From the NCBI GenBank assembly GCA_964584755.1, contig CAZPAV010000036.1, positions 1 to 30,202 on the forward strand: a stretch of 30,202 nucleotides of DNA, given 5' to 3'. The DNA comes from CAZPAV01 sp964584755 (GTDB lineage: Bacteria > Actinomycetota > Acidimicrobiia > Spongiisociales > UBA5794). The notes under the pieces were generated by a model that did no database searches, was not told where the DNA came from, and saw nothing but the letters and a program-made list of their open reading frames with translations. Shown here piece after piece: positions 30,133 to 30,202 of the stretch; the first letter of the stretch is position 1, and each line of letters begins with the position of its first letter. The position numbers and the translations under genes are program-made.

Positions 30133-30202
30133 CTGTCTCTTATAAAAATCTCCGACCCCACCAGACAGACAGAAACCACGTATGCCGTTCTCTTCTTGAC
30201 AA
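30133..30202. other. Sequencing-adapter contamination (Nextera-like)
   Basis: CTGTCTCTTATA at 30133-30144 is the transposon-end motif of Nextera libraries. It continues into a degraded copy of the second-read adapter (ATCTCCGA, then CCCCACCAGAC), an index-like segment and a copy of the flow-cell primer (CGTATGCCG, then TCTTCTTG). Low GC and many mismatches agree with the poor 3' end of a read-through read. It is not genomic. Confidence 0.95.

Noticed and set aside
1..30202. CRISPR arrays, insertion sequences, prophage, rRNA genes, defence systems
   Set aside because: No repeat-spacer pattern, transposase, integrase, terminal inverted repeat, rRNA segment or known defence domain was seen. Gene content is core metabolism and cell envelope.

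Overview
The window is a GC-rich chromosomal fragment carrying core genes of an actinobacterium, most likely from the class Acidimicrobiia. This rests on several signs: very high GC with frequent GTG starts; a PimB-type mannosyltransferase; a SigR-RsrA type redox sigma/zinc anti-sigma pair; an HAD phosphatase divergent from a tad pilus operon (the order known from mycobacteria); a DUF2342 protein beside tilS; and Thr-rich linkers on lipoproteins. The class is inference. Both ends are contig breaks. The last ~70 bases (30133-30202) are not genomic: they match a degraded Nextera sequencing adapter.

Layout. 2-2936: 3' part of hutI (histidine degradation), a glycerophosphodiester phosphodiesterase overlapped by a MOSC-like protein, and a convergent unknown gene. 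3177-5185 (minus): leuC-leuD, the two subunits of isopropylmalate isomerase. 5304-6560: an unknown membrane protein that overlaps, tail to tail, a membrane-tailed HAD-IB phosphatase. 6674-10507: a tad/Flp pilus operon (ParA-like TadZ remnant, TadA ATPase, TadB, TadC, Flp pilin, TadE, TadG-like). 10519-11751 (minus): an LCP-family lipoprotein. 11817-15318: a Trk potassium-uptake operon (two TrkA-type subunits, a 46-residue membrane protein, TrkH, an exported OB-like protein), followed by membrane pyrophosphatase hppA (15391-17505), whose motif predicts potassium dependence. 17609-19925: a double-headed histidine phosphatase and pimB. 20042-25703: topA, tmk, holB, plsC and a membrane protein with an HGLGH motif. 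25825-26556: a Thr-rich lipoprotein. 26572-26644 (minus): tRNA-Thr(CGU). 26735-27769: sigR, rsrA and a small CCCH protein. 27820-30132: a small membrane protein, a DUF2342 zinc metalloprotease-like protein and tilS cut by the contig end.

Genes are packed tightly. Most same-strand neighbours overlap by 1-8 bases, usually as GTGA, ATGA or TGATG, which implies translational coupling. Many first-of-operon genes have a TANNNT hexamer only 6-9 bases before the start codon, the arrangement of leaderless transcripts common in actinobacteria. No IS element, prophage, CRISPR array or rRNA was seen, and no intergenic gap exceeds 300 bases. Most of the window is ordinary housekeeping. The less familiar items are the 46-residue Trk-operon protein, the tandem histidine phosphatase, the P-loop-less TadZ-like protein, the HGLGH membrane protein and the pairing of potassium uptake with a potassium-dependent pyrophosphatase.
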